This document shows, piece after piece, positions 7,643-15,516 of a stretch of 41,695 nucleotides of DNA; position 1 is the stretch's first letter, and each line of letters begins with the position of its first letter. The stretch is from Ruminococcus sp. Its GTDB lineage: Bacteria; Bacillota; Clostridia; Oscillospirales; Ruminococcaceae. The position numbers and the translations under genes are program-made. The notes beneath the pieces are model-generated. The model was not told where the DNA came from and made no database searches. It was given only the letters and a program-made list of their open reading frames with translations. Where the stretch lies: the NCBI GenBank assembly GCA_020860605.1, contig JAJBTZ010000034.1, forward strand, positions 1 through 41,695. Reading direction: 5' to 3'.

Positions 7643-7806
7643 ACTGATTTCCTGTAGCGGTTTATGAGCTCATCGACCGTAGCCTCAAACGACTTCTTTC
7701 CGCTGAGACAAAGGAGAAGCCTTTCTTTATCTTCATCCGTAAGAGGCATACCCTCCATGGACATAGTGGCATTGACATTTTTTATTATTCTTTCCGATTC
7801 ACTCAT
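7639..7806 (-). CDS. VbhA-type antitoxin of the Fic pair
   Basis: 55-residue antitoxin. The segment TMSMEG fits the (S/T)xxxE(G/N) inhibitory motif whose Glu blocks productive ATP binding in the partner Fic protein. The rest (LTDEDKERLLLCL and an ELINRYRK tail) fits the three-helix VbhA family. ATG 7806 is chosen because GGAGG lies 8 bases upstream; the in-frame ATG at 7821 overlaps that ribosome-binding site. The stop overlaps the toxin start by 4 bases, so antitoxin is made first and translation is coupled. Confidence 0.88.
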   Translation of the reverse strand: MSESERIIKNVNATMSMEGMPLTDEDKERLLLCLSGKKSFEATVDELINRYRKSV

Positions 7807-7830
7807 GTGGAGTACCTCCATTTCTACCCA

Positions 7831-9714
7831 CTATTTCAATTTCTTCAACACCATCGCCGAAATCGGAGGGACGAAAACGCCTTCGCAGTAGGTGGCGAGA
7901 GGGGTCAGGGACGCCTTGATGTCTGTAATATGCAGCTGCCATTCGCCGTCGGGGAGGCCGATCATCTTGGCTCTCGGAATCGGGTTCACAAGGATCAGAA
8001 GCTCCTCGTTCTCATCAAAAAGATGAATCATGATGGTGCCGTCGGGGGAGGGGAGAGTCTCTGAGTGTGAGAGAACCTCTGCTCTCATCGACAGCCTCAG
8101 CAGGTGGTGAGCCTTTCTGAAGGCGATGAGGCCCTTGTAGTAGTCGACTGTCAGCTTGTTCTCGGCGACAGACCACCACTTGAGCGAGTTGACGCTGTCT
8201 GGCGAGCGGTAGCTGTTTCGGTCATAGTCGCCGTTGCCTAAGGGCTTCGAGCGGAGGAATTCCTGCCCCGCCTGAATGAACGGGATTCCCTGTGCCAGGA
8301 AGACGAGCGCTGCTGCAAGCCTTGCCATCTTCCGCCTGTCGCGCTCGTGAGCGCTGCTCGAAAGAGTCAGCTTGTCCCAGAGGGTCAGGTTGTCGTGAGC
8401 CTCGACATAGTTGACAATCTGGCAGGGATTGCAGTTCCAGTCCTGCTTGCCGAGTAGCCCATCCGCAACCAGCTGCCTTAAGTGGAAATTACCGCTTATG
8501 TAGCCGGTCGCCTTGTCGACAAAGGTTCCGCCTTTGATGGCGTCACGATAGTTGTCGTTGAAGTAGGCAGCGTAGGGGGTCATGTAGGAATTATATTTGT
8601 TTGCAGACTTTTCGCCCTCTAATGCCGAAGCTCCGCCTGTCCAGCCTTCGCCGTAGAGGATGACGTTCGGATTAATCTTGGTCAGGCGCTTCGAAATCTC
8701 GTTGATAGTGTCGATGTCGAGGCAGGCCATCAGGTCGAACCTGAAGCCGTCAATCTTATACTCAGTCGCCCAGTAGACAACCGAATCGACGATGTATTTT
8801 CTCACCATTGCCCGCTCAGACGCGATCTCGTTTCCGCAGCCGGAGCCGTTCGAGAGCTTGCAGTCCTGATATCTGTAGTAGTATCCGGGATAGGAGTTGC
8901 TCAAATAAGAGCCGAACGACTTGAAGGTGTGGTTATAGACAACGTCCATGACGACTCCGATGCCGTTCTTGTGAAGAGCCATCACGAGCTCTTTGTACTC
9001 TTTTATTCTCACCGAAGGGTCGAACGGGTTCGTCGAATAGGAGCCTTCGGGGATGTTGTAGTTCTCCGGGTCATAGCCCCAGTTGTAGGAGCTCTCGGGA
9101 TGAGCCTCATCGAGCCTGTCGAAGTCGAACACCGGCATCAGCTGAACATGGGTGACGCCAAGGTCTTTTACATGGCTGAGGCAAGTCGGTTCTCCGCCAT
9201 GGGTTTTACTATCTTCAATAGTAAATGCAGGGAACTTGCCCCTGAACTCCGGCTCGATTCCGCTCGAATCGTCAACCGAGAAATCTCTCACGCTGACTTC
9301 GTAAATAATCGCGTCGGTGTTGGCCTTGAGGGTGACGTAAGAAGTGTCCTCCCAGCCTTCGGGATTGAGAGTTGTTGGGTCAACAATGCAGCCCTTGTCG
9401 CCGTTGACACCGGCAGCCCGGGCATAGGGGTCAACTCCTTCGGTGGTCTTGCCGTTATAGGTGTATTTATAGGTGTAAAAAGTGCCGTAAAGGGGCTCTG
9501 GATGAGTGTATCTCCAGACGCCGAGGTCGGACCTCGTCATAGCGACGGTGAGGTAAGGGTGCTCGTCCTCATTATGCTTATAGAGGCAGGTAGCCACCGC
9601 CTCCGCCTCAGGAGCCCATACTGAGAAATCAGTCTCAAGTTCAGAAACAGAGGTCCCCAAAACCCCGTCATACTTAAAATTCTTATCAATATATTCTGCC
9701 TTTTTGGAATCCAT
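7831..9714 (-). CDS. Type I pullulanase / glycogen debranching enzyme (GH13)
   Basis: 627-residue GH13 alpha-glucan debranching enzyme cleaving alpha-1,6 bonds. An N-terminal CBM48-like domain (FSVWAPEAEAVA near residue 30) is followed by the (beta/alpha)8 barrel. The pullulanase signature YNWGYDP, DVVYNHT (region I), GFRFDLM (nucleophile Asp), YGEGW (acid/base Glu) and VEAHDNLTL (third acidic residue) are all present in order. No signal peptide is visible, so it acts in the cytoplasm on glycogen or imported maltodextrins. ATG 9714 has GAGGAG seven bases upstream; the ATG at 9729 does not. A large palindromic repeat lies immediately upstream. Confidence 0.92.
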   Translation of the reverse strand: MDSKKAEYIDKNFKYDGVLGTSVSELETDFSVWAPEAEAVATCLYKHNEDEHPYLTVAMTRSDLGVWRYTHPEPLYGTFYTYKYTYNGKTTEGVDPYARAAGVNGDKGCIVDPTTLNPEGWEDTSYVTLKANTDAIIYEVSVRDFSVDDSSGIEPEFRGKFPAFTIEDSKTHGGEPTCLSHVKDLGVTHVQLMPVFDFDRLDEAHPESSYNWGYDPENYNIPEGSYSTNPFDPSVRIKEYKELVMALHKNGIGVVMDVVYNHTFKSFGSYLSNSYPGYYYRYQDCKLSNGSGCGNEIASERAMVRKYIVDSVVYWATEYKIDGFRFDLMACLDIDTINEISKRLTKINPNVILYGEGWTGGASALEGEKSANKYNSYMTPYAAYFNDNYRDAIKGGTFVDKATGYISGNFHLRQLVADGLLGKQDWNCNPCQIVNYVEAHDNLTLWDKLTLSSSAHERDRRKMARLAAALVFLAQGIPFIQAGQEFLRSKPLGNGDYDRNSYRSPDSVNSLKWWSVAENKLTVDYYKGLIAFRKAHHLLRLSMRAEVLSHSETLPSPDGTIMIHLFDENEELLILVNPIPRAKMIGLPDGEWQLHITDIKASLTPLATYCEGVFVPPISAMVLKKLK

Positions 9715-9742
9715 TAAGAATCTCCTCATATTAAGTTGTAAA

Positions 9743-9945
9743 GTCGCCTTCGGCGACCGCTGCTTCGCAGCGCCCTCTCAGTCTGCGCCTGCGGCGCAGC
9801 CAGCTCTCCCAGAGGGAGAGCCAAGAACTTCGCTCTCGCAAGAGCTTTCGGAAATCGCACAACTCGGCTCCCCCTCTGGGGGAGCTGTCAGCCGAAGGCT
9901 GACTGAGAGGGCGCGACCCGAAGGGGCGCGGTCGGCGAAGCCGAC
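9743..9945. repeat. Large palindromic repeat, family B (copy 1)
   Basis: Outer arms carry GCGCCCTCTCAGTC near 9769-9783 and GACTGAGAGGGCGC near 9901-9914. Inside are AGCTCTCCCAGAGGGAGAGCC and a mirror copy GGCTCCCCCTCTGGGGGAGC. Further small GTCGCCttcGGCGAC-type stems sit at both ends. This is the only content of the stretch between the pullulanase gene and the rnpB promoter. Partial relatives occur at 36508-36560 and 41601-41695. Confidence 0.8.
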
Positions 9946-10050
9946 ACATAGCCAATCTGTATTATACACTACTTCTCACAATTTTTCAAGCCCATTGTGA
10001 CAGTAAGCTGAAAAAGGTGTTGGGGTTTAAGAAAAATATTGTAAATAGGG

Positions 10051-10079
10051 TTGACTTTTTCGGGATAACATTGTAAAAT
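10051..10079 (+). promoter_or_regulatory. Sigma-A promoter of rnpB
   Basis: TTGACT at 10051-10056 and TAAAAT at 10074-10079 with a 17-base spacer. The predicted start near 10086 coincides with the 5' end of the RNase P RNA. Confidence 0.8.
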
Positions 10080-10084
10080 ATATC

Positions 10085-10442
10085 CGTCTGCGAGTAAGCT
10101 ATACGGCAGCGGACGACGTGTTTTCACGTCGGATGAGGAAAGTCCGAGCATCACAGAGCAAAACAGCTGATAACGTCAGCCGAGGGCGACCTTAGGGAAA
10201 GTGCAACAGAAATAAACCGCCTGGGTTTCCAGGTAAGGATGGAAAGGCGAGGTAAGAGCTCACCGGGGCGTGGGAGACCACGCTGCCATGTAAACCCTGT
10301 TTGATGCAACACCATTTGGAACGGAATATCAACGTCTGCTCGGCGGGTATTCTGTAATAGGTGGCTTGAGCTCTTCGGCGACGAAGAGCCTAGATAGATT
10401 GCCGTACACGACAGAACTCGGCTTACAGGCTTAGTCGCAGAG
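10085..10442 (+). ncRNA. rnpB: RNase P RNA, class A
   Basis: Catalytic RNA of ribonuclease P, which removes 5' leaders from pre-tRNAs. Conserved blocks appear in order: GAGGAAAGTCCGAGC (P4 5' side region), AGGGCGACCTTAGGGAAAGTGC with ACAGAAATAAACCGCC, GGTAAGAGCTCACCGG (P10/P11), and the 3' block GATAGATTGCCGTACACGACAGAACTCGGCTTACA split over 10393-10428. The terminal P1 helix pairs CTGCGA (10088-10093) with TCGCAG (10435-10440). Length and elements fit the ancestral (A) type rather than Bacillus type B. Ends are accurate to a few bases. Confidence 0.95.
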
Positions 10443-10516
10443 AATGAATATTAACCTTTAAAAAAGGAAGAATAAAAATATCATCCTGCCATTTTTGGCG
10501 GGAGACGGAGGCTTTT

Positions 10517-11239
10517 ATGCTGAAAAAGAAATCAAGAATTATCGCCTGCCTGATGGCAGCTATGATGGTGTTTTGCGCCTTCACCGGCTGCGGAAACACT
10601 GTTGACCCCGACAGCGACGTTGAAAACGCCACAATCGACACCCCTGAGACCTCCGAGGAGGGCACCAAAGAGGGTTCTAACGAAGACGACTTGACCCTGG
10701 GACTAAGTAACGGCGACCAATACGTCTCAAGAGCTGATTATACCCTACTCGGCGACTACTATTATGTCGAATCCTATAGAATCGAGACCTCAGACGGCGT
10801 TATGACCGAGCTTGGGCTCGATATGTATCTTACCTATGACGAAGAAAACGGCTATTCCGACCCTGACGGAGTTCTCGCCATCTACTACGGCGATGACGGC
10901 AATATCACGAGCTATGAAGCCTATATCGGCCTCTCTCCCGTAAGAGCAACCGTCAACTATCAGGTCGGAACCGACTGCTCCTACTTCACCTGCATCTGCA
11001 TGGATGAGGACAGCGTTATGACCCAGGTCATCTGGGACAACTACGTCTACAACTCCGAAACCGGCGTCGCCACCTACTACACCGGCATCGAGACCTACTA
11101 CGAAGGCGGTTCCACCGAAAGAAATTACGAAGAGCAGTACACCGTCGCTGAGGACGGAACCCTCACTCTTTCGAAGACAATAACGAAAGAATACGACGAG
11201 GAAGGAAACCAGACCGTCAACGATACCGTTGAATATTAA
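10517..11239 (+). CDS. Acidic lipoprotein of unknown function
   Basis: 240 residues. The N-terminus MLKKKSRIIACLMAAMMVF leads into a lipobox-like AFTGC, so Cys25 or thereabouts should be lipidated and the protein anchored outside the membrane. An acidic, Ser/Thr/Glu-rich linker (about residues 30-60) precedes a domain rich in Tyr, Asp and Thr (about 70-240). The repeated short strands with YYV, YLTYDEE, YYGDD, YYTGIE patterns suggest an all-beta fold. ATG 10517 follows ACGGAGG. I recognise no family. It stands alone between rnpB and a terminator-preceded MATE gene. Confidence 0.75.
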   Translation: MLKKKSRIIACLMAAMMVFCAFTGCGNTVDPDSDVENATIDTPETSEEGTKEGSNEDDLTLGLSNGDQYVSRADYTLLGDYYYVESYRIETSDGVMTELGLDMYLTYDEENGYSDPDGVLAIYYGDDGNITSYEAYIGLSPVRATVNYQVGTDCSYFTCICMDEDSVMTQVIWDNYVYNSETGVATYYTGIETYYEGGSTERNYEEQYTVAEDGTLTLSKTITKEYDEEGNQTVNDTVEY

Positions 11240-11292
11240 GTTTGGGCAAATCTGAGGCCTCTTAAGTTCGCATTTCTTGGGCAAAATGCCTC

Positions 11293-11321
11293 TTGACAGT
11301 TTAGCTCCAAAATGCTAAAAT
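11293..11321 (+). promoter_or_regulatory. Sigma-A promoter upstream of the MATE gene
   Basis: TTGACA at 11293-11298 and TAAAAT at 11316-11321, spacer 17. The predicted start is near 11328, about five bases before an intrinsic terminator hairpin. Confidence 0.75.
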
Positions 11322-11332
11322 AATATCACAGT

Positions 11333-11375
11333 GAGTTGCAAACGGCGTAAATCCGGCTGTTTGCAGCTCTTTTTT
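11333..11375 (+). terminator. Promoter-proximal terminator/attenuator before the MATE gene
   Basis: A 14-bp stem with two G-U pairs joins 11333-11346 and 11356-11369, and is followed by six T residues. It sits between a strong promoter and the MATE start codon, so transcripts would either stop after about 48 bases or read through. It is also far from the lipoprotein stop (about 95 bases), with the promoter in between. Confidence 0.75.
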
Positions 11376-11413
11376 GTTTGTAAAAATATATATTTATTAT
11401 AGTGGAGGATTAT

Positions 11414-12784
11414 ATGGAAGAAAAAGTACAAACAAACAAGATGGCGACTATGCCTGTTCCGAAGCTCATGCTGTCGATGGGCATACCGATGATTCTGTCG
11501 ATGATGCTTCAGGCACTCTATAATATCGTTGACAGCGCATTCGTCTCGAATATGGCGGAAAGTGGCGAGCAGGCTCTCAATGCTCTTACCCTTGCGTTCC
11601 CGATGCAGATGCTCATGGTTGCAATCGGTGTCGGAACGGGCGTCGGAGTAAACGCTCTTGCAGCAAGATGCTTAGGGCAAGGCAACAAGGAGAAGGCAAG
11701 CGAGGTTTCCGGCAACGCATTGTTCTTGGGCTGTGTAATCTACGTCGTGTTCTTGCTTTTCGGACTGTTCGGCGTTAAGTTCTACATCGGAACTCAGACT
11801 GATAACCCGGAAATCTACGAAATGGCGGTTTCCTACTTACAGATTTGCTGCACCATGTCGATGGGCATCGTCTTCTATTCGATACTTGAAAAGCTTTTGC
11901 AGGCAACCGGCAACGCTCTTTATTCGACAATCGCTCAGGTTGCGGGAGCCATCACAAACATTATCATGGACCCTATACTGATTTACGGCCTTCTCGGCTT
12001 CCCCGAGATGGGAGTTCAGGGTGCTGCATATGCAACCGTAATCGGTCAGCTCGTGTCGTTCGCACTGGCATTGATATTCCACCTGAAGGTGAACAAGGAC
12101 CTCTCGAAGAGCGTCCGCTATATGAAGCCGTCATGGCAGATTATCAAGGGCATCTACACAATCGGACTTCCCGCAATCATAGCACAGGCTCTCATGTCAC
12201 TTATGACCTATGCTTTAAACGTAATACTCGTCCAGATAAGCGAGCAGATGGTAACCGCATACGGCCTCTTCTACAAGATTCAGCAGTTCATCCTCTTTGC
12301 AGCGTTCGGACTCCGTGACGCAATCACGCCTGTCGTCTCCTATAGCTACGGCATGAACGACAAGAAGCGTATCAGGGACGGAATCAAGTTTGGTATGCTC
12401 TATACGGCTGTAATCATGCTCATCGGAACCCTTATTGTTGAGCTTCTTGCGAACCCGCTTTCGGGCATCTTCGGGCTCTCTGGCGAGACCCAACAGCTCT
12501 GCATCGAGGCTATGAGAGTAATCGGCATCAGCTTCATTCTTGCTGGCGCAAACGTTGCTTTCCAGGGAGTGTTCCAGGCCCTTAACGGAGGAACAGAATC
12601 GTTGGTCGTTTCCGTTTGCAGACAGCTTATCTTCGTTCTCCCTGTCGCATGGGGACTGACACAGGTCGTCAAGGCAACCGGGCTTAACTGGGTCGTCTGG
12701 CTCACCTTCCCGTTTGCGGAGCTCGTTACAGTTATAATCGCGTTCTTCCTGATGAGAAGAATCCAGAAGAAGATTAATTTCTGA
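11414..12784 (+). CDS. MATE-family efflux transporter
   Basis: 456-residue integral membrane protein with about 12 hydrophobic helices arranged as two homologous halves, as in MATE Na+/H+-coupled drug exporters. Family segments include PMILSMMLQALYNIVDSAFVS in helix 1 (split here as PMILSMML / QALYNIVD), GVGTGVNALAAR in the first half and GANVAFQGVFQALNGG in the second. The start is ATG 11414, five bases after GGAGG; the in-frame GTG at 11402 overlaps that site. It is monocistronic: promoter plus attenuator-like hairpin before it, strong terminator after it. The substrate is unknown. Confidence 0.9.
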   Translation: MEEKVQTNKMATMPVPKLMLSMGIPMILSMMLQALYNIVDSAFVSNMAESGEQALNALTLAFPMQMLMVAIGVGTGVGVNALAARCLGQGNKEKASEVSGNALFLGCVIYVVFLLFGLFGVKFYIGTQTDNPEIYEMAVSYLQICCTMSMGIVFYSILEKLLQATGNALYSTIAQVAGAITNIIMDPILIYGLLGFPEMGVQGAAYATVIGQLVSFALALIFHLKVNKDLSKSVRYMKPSWQIIKGIYTIGLPAIIAQALMSLMTYALNVILVQISEQMVTAYGLFYKIQQFILFAAFGLRDAITPVVSYSYGMNDKKRIRDGIKFGMLYTAVIMLIGTLIVELLANPLSGIFGLSGETQQLCIEAMRVIGISFILAGANVAFQGVFQALNGGTESLVVSVCRQLIFVLPVAWGLTQVVKATGLNWVVWLTFPFAELVTVIIAFFLMRRIQKKINF

Positions 12785-12804
12785 CCCCTCCGATATTATT
12801 TCGC

Positions 12805-12841
12805 AAAAATTCCGTGTGGATTAAACCTACACGGAATTTTT
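12805..12841 (+). terminator. Intrinsic terminator of the MATE gene
   Basis: The stem AAAAATTCCGTGTGG pairs with CCTACACGGAATTTTT with one bulged base; the arm's own T-run provides the release tract. Confidence 0.85.
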
Positions 12842-12898
12842 ATCTGTCGGATTGGATAGGTTTAACGTAAAATAAATCAGGATTTTATGAAAAATTAC

Positions 12899-12927
12899 TT
12901 GCAACAAGTGAAGATTTCTGGTATGCT
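12899..12927 (+). promoter_or_regulatory. Promoter (extended -10) for the phospholipase-like gene
   Basis: TTGCAA at 12899-12904, 17-base spacer, and TATGCT at 12922-12927 preceded by TGG, an extended -10. The start codon follows at 12947. Confidence 0.6.
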
Positions 12928-12946
12928 ATAAAGTGGTGATGTAAAA

Positions 12947-13810
12947 ATGCCTTCTACTTACGCGCATTATGTTTTGGGCAGAGACCTTCTCCGCCAGTAT
13001 TCGGATGATCTCAAAGACGTCCTCAGAAACAATCTTAAAATCTATCAGATAGGCCTCCATGGGCCGGATATACTCTTTTACTACAAGCCTCTCGCTAAGA
13101 ATCCCATAAGGCAGCTCGGCGGTGCAATCCATGACCGACCTGGGGCCGAATTCTTCGGAAATGCAAAAAAAGTCGTGAACTCGGCTGATTCCTTAGAAGA
13201 GAGAAACCGCAGGCTTTCCTATGCCTTAGGCTTTGTCGGGCACTTCTCGCTTGACAGCATGTGCCACGGCTATGTCGAGAAGAAGCTCACCGTCAGCGGA
13301 GTTACTCACTCCGAAATCGAGGTCGAGTTCGACAGGTATCTTATGCTCAAGGATGGCCTCAACCCCGTCACCCATCACTTGACAGGTCATATTCACCCGA
13401 CGGATGAAAATGCCCGGATTATGGCTCTGTTTTACGATGATGTCTCCTCCAGAGAGGCAAAAACGGCGATTCGTTCGTTTGTGACTTACAACGGCTTACT
13501 GGTCGCGCCGAATGACATGAAGCGACTTCTGATATACTCCGTTCTTGCGGCGTCCGGTAATTATAGAGGTATGCACGGAATGGTCGTCAATAAGAAACCC
13601 AACCCGAAGTGTGAGGACTCAAACTTAAGGCTCGAAAAGCTCATGAAAAAAGCCGAAGGGCTCTGTTTGAAACTCAGCGACAATTTTCTCAAGTTTGCAA
13701 ACGGTGAGGAGGAGCTCCTCCCGTGGTTCGAGAAGACCTTCGAGAAGGGTGACGACTGGCAATCAATTCCGATACTAACCGCAATGGAGGAAAGACATTA
13801 TGAAGTTTAA
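12947..13810 (+). CDS. Zinc-dependent phospholipase C-family protein
   Basis: 287-residue protein of the Zn-dependent phospholipase C/S1-P1 nuclease-like fold. The N-terminal MPSTYAHYVLG and LHGPDILFYY supply early ligand-type His/Asp residues, and FVGHFSLDSMCHGYVE with THSEIEVEFDRYL supplies the helical His/Glu ligands. No signal peptide is visible, so unlike secreted clostridial PLCs it is probably cytoplasmic; enzymatic activity is not established for this subgroup. The 3' end overlaps the UMF1 transporter gene by 11 bases, indicating an operon and possible functional coupling. Confidence 0.78.
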   Translation: MPSTYAHYVLGRDLLRQYSDDLKDVLRNNLKIYQIGLHGPDILFYYKPLAKNPIRQLGGAIHDRPGAEFFGNAKKVVNSADSLEERNRRLSYALGFVGHFSLDSMCHGYVEKKLTVSGVTHSEIEVEFDRYLMLKDGLNPVTHHLTGHIHPTDENARIMALFYDDVSSREAKTAIRSFVTYNGLLVAPNDMKRLLIYSVLAASGNYRGMHGMVVNKKPNPKCEDSNLRLEKLMKKAEGLCLKLSDNFLKFANGEEELLPWFEKTFEKGDDWQSIPILTAMEERHYEV

Positions 13811-15059
13811 AATGACTCCGCAGGAGAAAAAGTGGGTTCTCTATGACGTCGGAAACTCGGCGTTCACGATGCTGGTGGCGACTCTGCTGCCCATCTACTT
13901 CCACGTTCTTGCGGCAAGCGAAGGAATCTCGGAGACCGATTATCTGGCGTATTGGGGCTACACCACATCGATCGCCACAATCATAGTTGCAGTCTTAGGG
14001 CCAACTCTTGGAACCGCTTCCGATATCAAGGGCGTCAAGAAGATAATTTTCATGGCTGCGATGTTCATAGGAGCAATCGGCTGCATAGCACTCGGCTTCA
14101 TCCAGTCGTGGCTCTGGTTCTTGATTCTTTTCGCAATCGCGAAGATCGCATATCAGCTGAGCCTTGTTGTTTACGATTCAATGCTCACCGACGTCACTTC
14201 GGACGAGCGAATGGACGAGATTTCCTCTCAGGGCTATGCCTGGGGCTACATCGGCAGCTGCGTGCCGTTCATCATCTGCATCGCAATCTATGCTCTTCAG
14301 ACAATGGGAATTCTCCCGATAAGCCTGGGAGTTGCTATGGCGATCGACTTTATCATCACCGCCGTGTGGTGGGTTGCGATGGCGATTCCGCTCGTCCGCA
14401 GCTACAAGCAGGTTCACTACGTCGAGAAGACCGACAAGCCCGTTGTTTCCAGCCTCAAACGCCTCGGTGGCGTTTTCAAAGAGCTTGGACAGAATAAAAA
14501 GGCTCTCTTCTTCCTCATAGCATTCTTCTTCTATATCGACGGTGTCTACACCATCATCGACATGGCGACTACATATGGCGAATCGCTTGGCCTGAGCAGC
14601 ATCGGCTTGGTACTGGCGCTTCTTGTCACCCAGTTCGTCGCCTTCCCGGCAGCGCTCTTCTTCGGAAGACTTTCAAGAAAGTACGAGTCGGGCAAGCTCC
14701 TGATAATCTGCATCGTCGCCTACTTCTTCATCGTCGTCTACGCGATATTCTTAAGACAGCTCTACCAGTTCTGGATTTTAGCGGTAGCAGTTGGACTCTT
14801 CCAGGGCGCAATCCAGTCGCTCTCACGTTCATATTTCGCGAAGATAATTCCTCCCGAGAAGTCTGGCGAGTACTTCGGAATCTATGATATCTGCGGCAAG
14901 GGCGCCAGCTTCATCGGCACGACCTTGGTCGCCGTCATAACCCAGATTACCGACAGCTCGAGCATCGGTGTCGGAGGACTGGCTGTTATGTTTGTAATCG
15001 GCCTGATTTTCTTCATCGTAACCGACAGGACGCCGGCAGTATCCGAAAAGAAACAGTAA
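13800..15059 (+). CDS. UMF1-type MFS transporter
   Basis: 419-residue membrane protein with about 12 helices. The N-terminal YDVGNSAFTMLVATLLPIYF is typical of the UMF1/Atg22-like branch of the major facilitator superfamily, and a later RSYFAKIIPPEKSGEYFGIY segment is characteristic of the same branch. Some members are placed with amino-acid or other small-solute export, but the substrate is not known. ATG 13800 follows GGAGGAAAGACATT and overlaps the upstream gene by 11 bases. Confidence 0.88.
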   Translation: MKFKMTPQEKKWVLYDVGNSAFTMLVATLLPIYFHVLAASEGISETDYLAYWGYTTSIATIIVAVLGPTLGTASDIKGVKKIIFMAAMFIGAIGCIALGFIQSWLWFLILFAIAKIAYQLSLVVYDSMLTDVTSDERMDEISSQGYAWGYIGSCVPFIICIAIYALQTMGILPISLGVAMAIDFIITAVWWVAMAIPLVRSYKQVHYVEKTDKPVVSSLKRLGGVFKELGQNKKALFFLIAFFFYIDGVYTIIDMATTYGESLGLSSIGLVLALLVTQFVAFPAALFFGRLSRKYESGKLLIICIVAYFFIVVYAIFLRQLYQFWILAVAVGLFQGAIQSLSRSYFAKIIPPEKSGEYFGIYDICGKGASFIGTTLVAVITQITDSSSIGVGGLAVMFVIGLIFFIVTDRTPAVSEKKQ

Positions 15060-15084
15060 ATCCCCCGACTGCGAGGTGAACTCC

Positions 15085-15438
15085 GTGGGCTTGAAAAGAG
15101 ACCTGCAAACCCTTAAAACCTTCTCCGACAATCCCTACGACGCGAAGTATCGTCCGAAAAAAGAGATGATAAAGCTCTTTATCTTCCTCGAGATATCGCT
15201 TCTTCTGCTTCTGGGATTTTCAGCCCAGGTCTACATAATCGTGACGGGACCCTTGTCGATCTACTGGATAGTAATCTTCTGGCGCTCCCGCGAATACTGG
15301 AAGGACCTTGGCTGGAAGATGCGCTACTACTACCTCCCCACCCTCGCCGTTTTCATCCTGGGCCTCTACCTCTGCATCCAGCAGTACTTCATCAAGGGAA
15401 TCGAGTGGTTTGTGAATAAGTATATGTTTTATATATGA
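15085..15438 (+). CDS. Small membrane protein of unknown function
   Basis: 117 residues if it starts at GTG 15085, which has GAGG eight bases upstream; GTG 15076 or TTG 15091 are alternatives. The N-terminal ~35 residues are basic and soluble (LKRDLQTLKTFSDNPYDAKY), followed by three hydrophobic segments at about residues 35-60, 60-72 and 90-112. It lies 25 bases after the UMF1 gene and ends at a strong terminator, so it is probably the third gene of that operon. I recognise no family. Confidence 0.65.
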   Translation: MGLKRDLQTLKTFSDNPYDAKYRPKKEMIKLFIFLEISLLLLLGFSAQVYIIVTGPLSIYWIVIFWRSREYWKDLGWKMRYYYLPTLAVFILGLYLCIQQYFIKGIEWFVNKYMFYI

Positions 15439-15442
15439 GAAT

Positions 15443-15474
15443 AAAAATCAGGGACCCCATGTCCCTGATTTTTT
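15443..15474 (+). terminator. Terminator after the small membrane protein gene
   Basis: Stem AAAAATCAGGGAC / GTCCCTGATTTTT with a five-base loop and T-run. Nearly the same stem recurs at 16627-16658 on the other side of the YhcG gene. Confidence 0.9.
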
Positions 15475-15480
15475 GTGGCT

Positions 15481-15516
15481 ATTAAATTTTGCAGCAGGCT
15501 GCTGCAAAATTTTAAT
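15481..15516. repeat. Inverted repeat overlapping the YhcG stop codon
   Basis: Arms of 17-18 bases built on AATTTTGCAGCAG / CTGCTGCAAAATT around a single G; one base is bulged. The TAA stop of the minus-strand YhcG gene (15514-15512) lies inside it. It may act as that gene's terminator. Related palindromes sit inside the gene (16217-16239) and upstream of it (16671-16697). Confidence 0.75.

Noticed and set aside
8929-9624. 231-codon plus-strand open frame opposite the pullulanase gene
   Set aside because: Shadow of a strongly coding gene on the other strand; no motifs or start signal.
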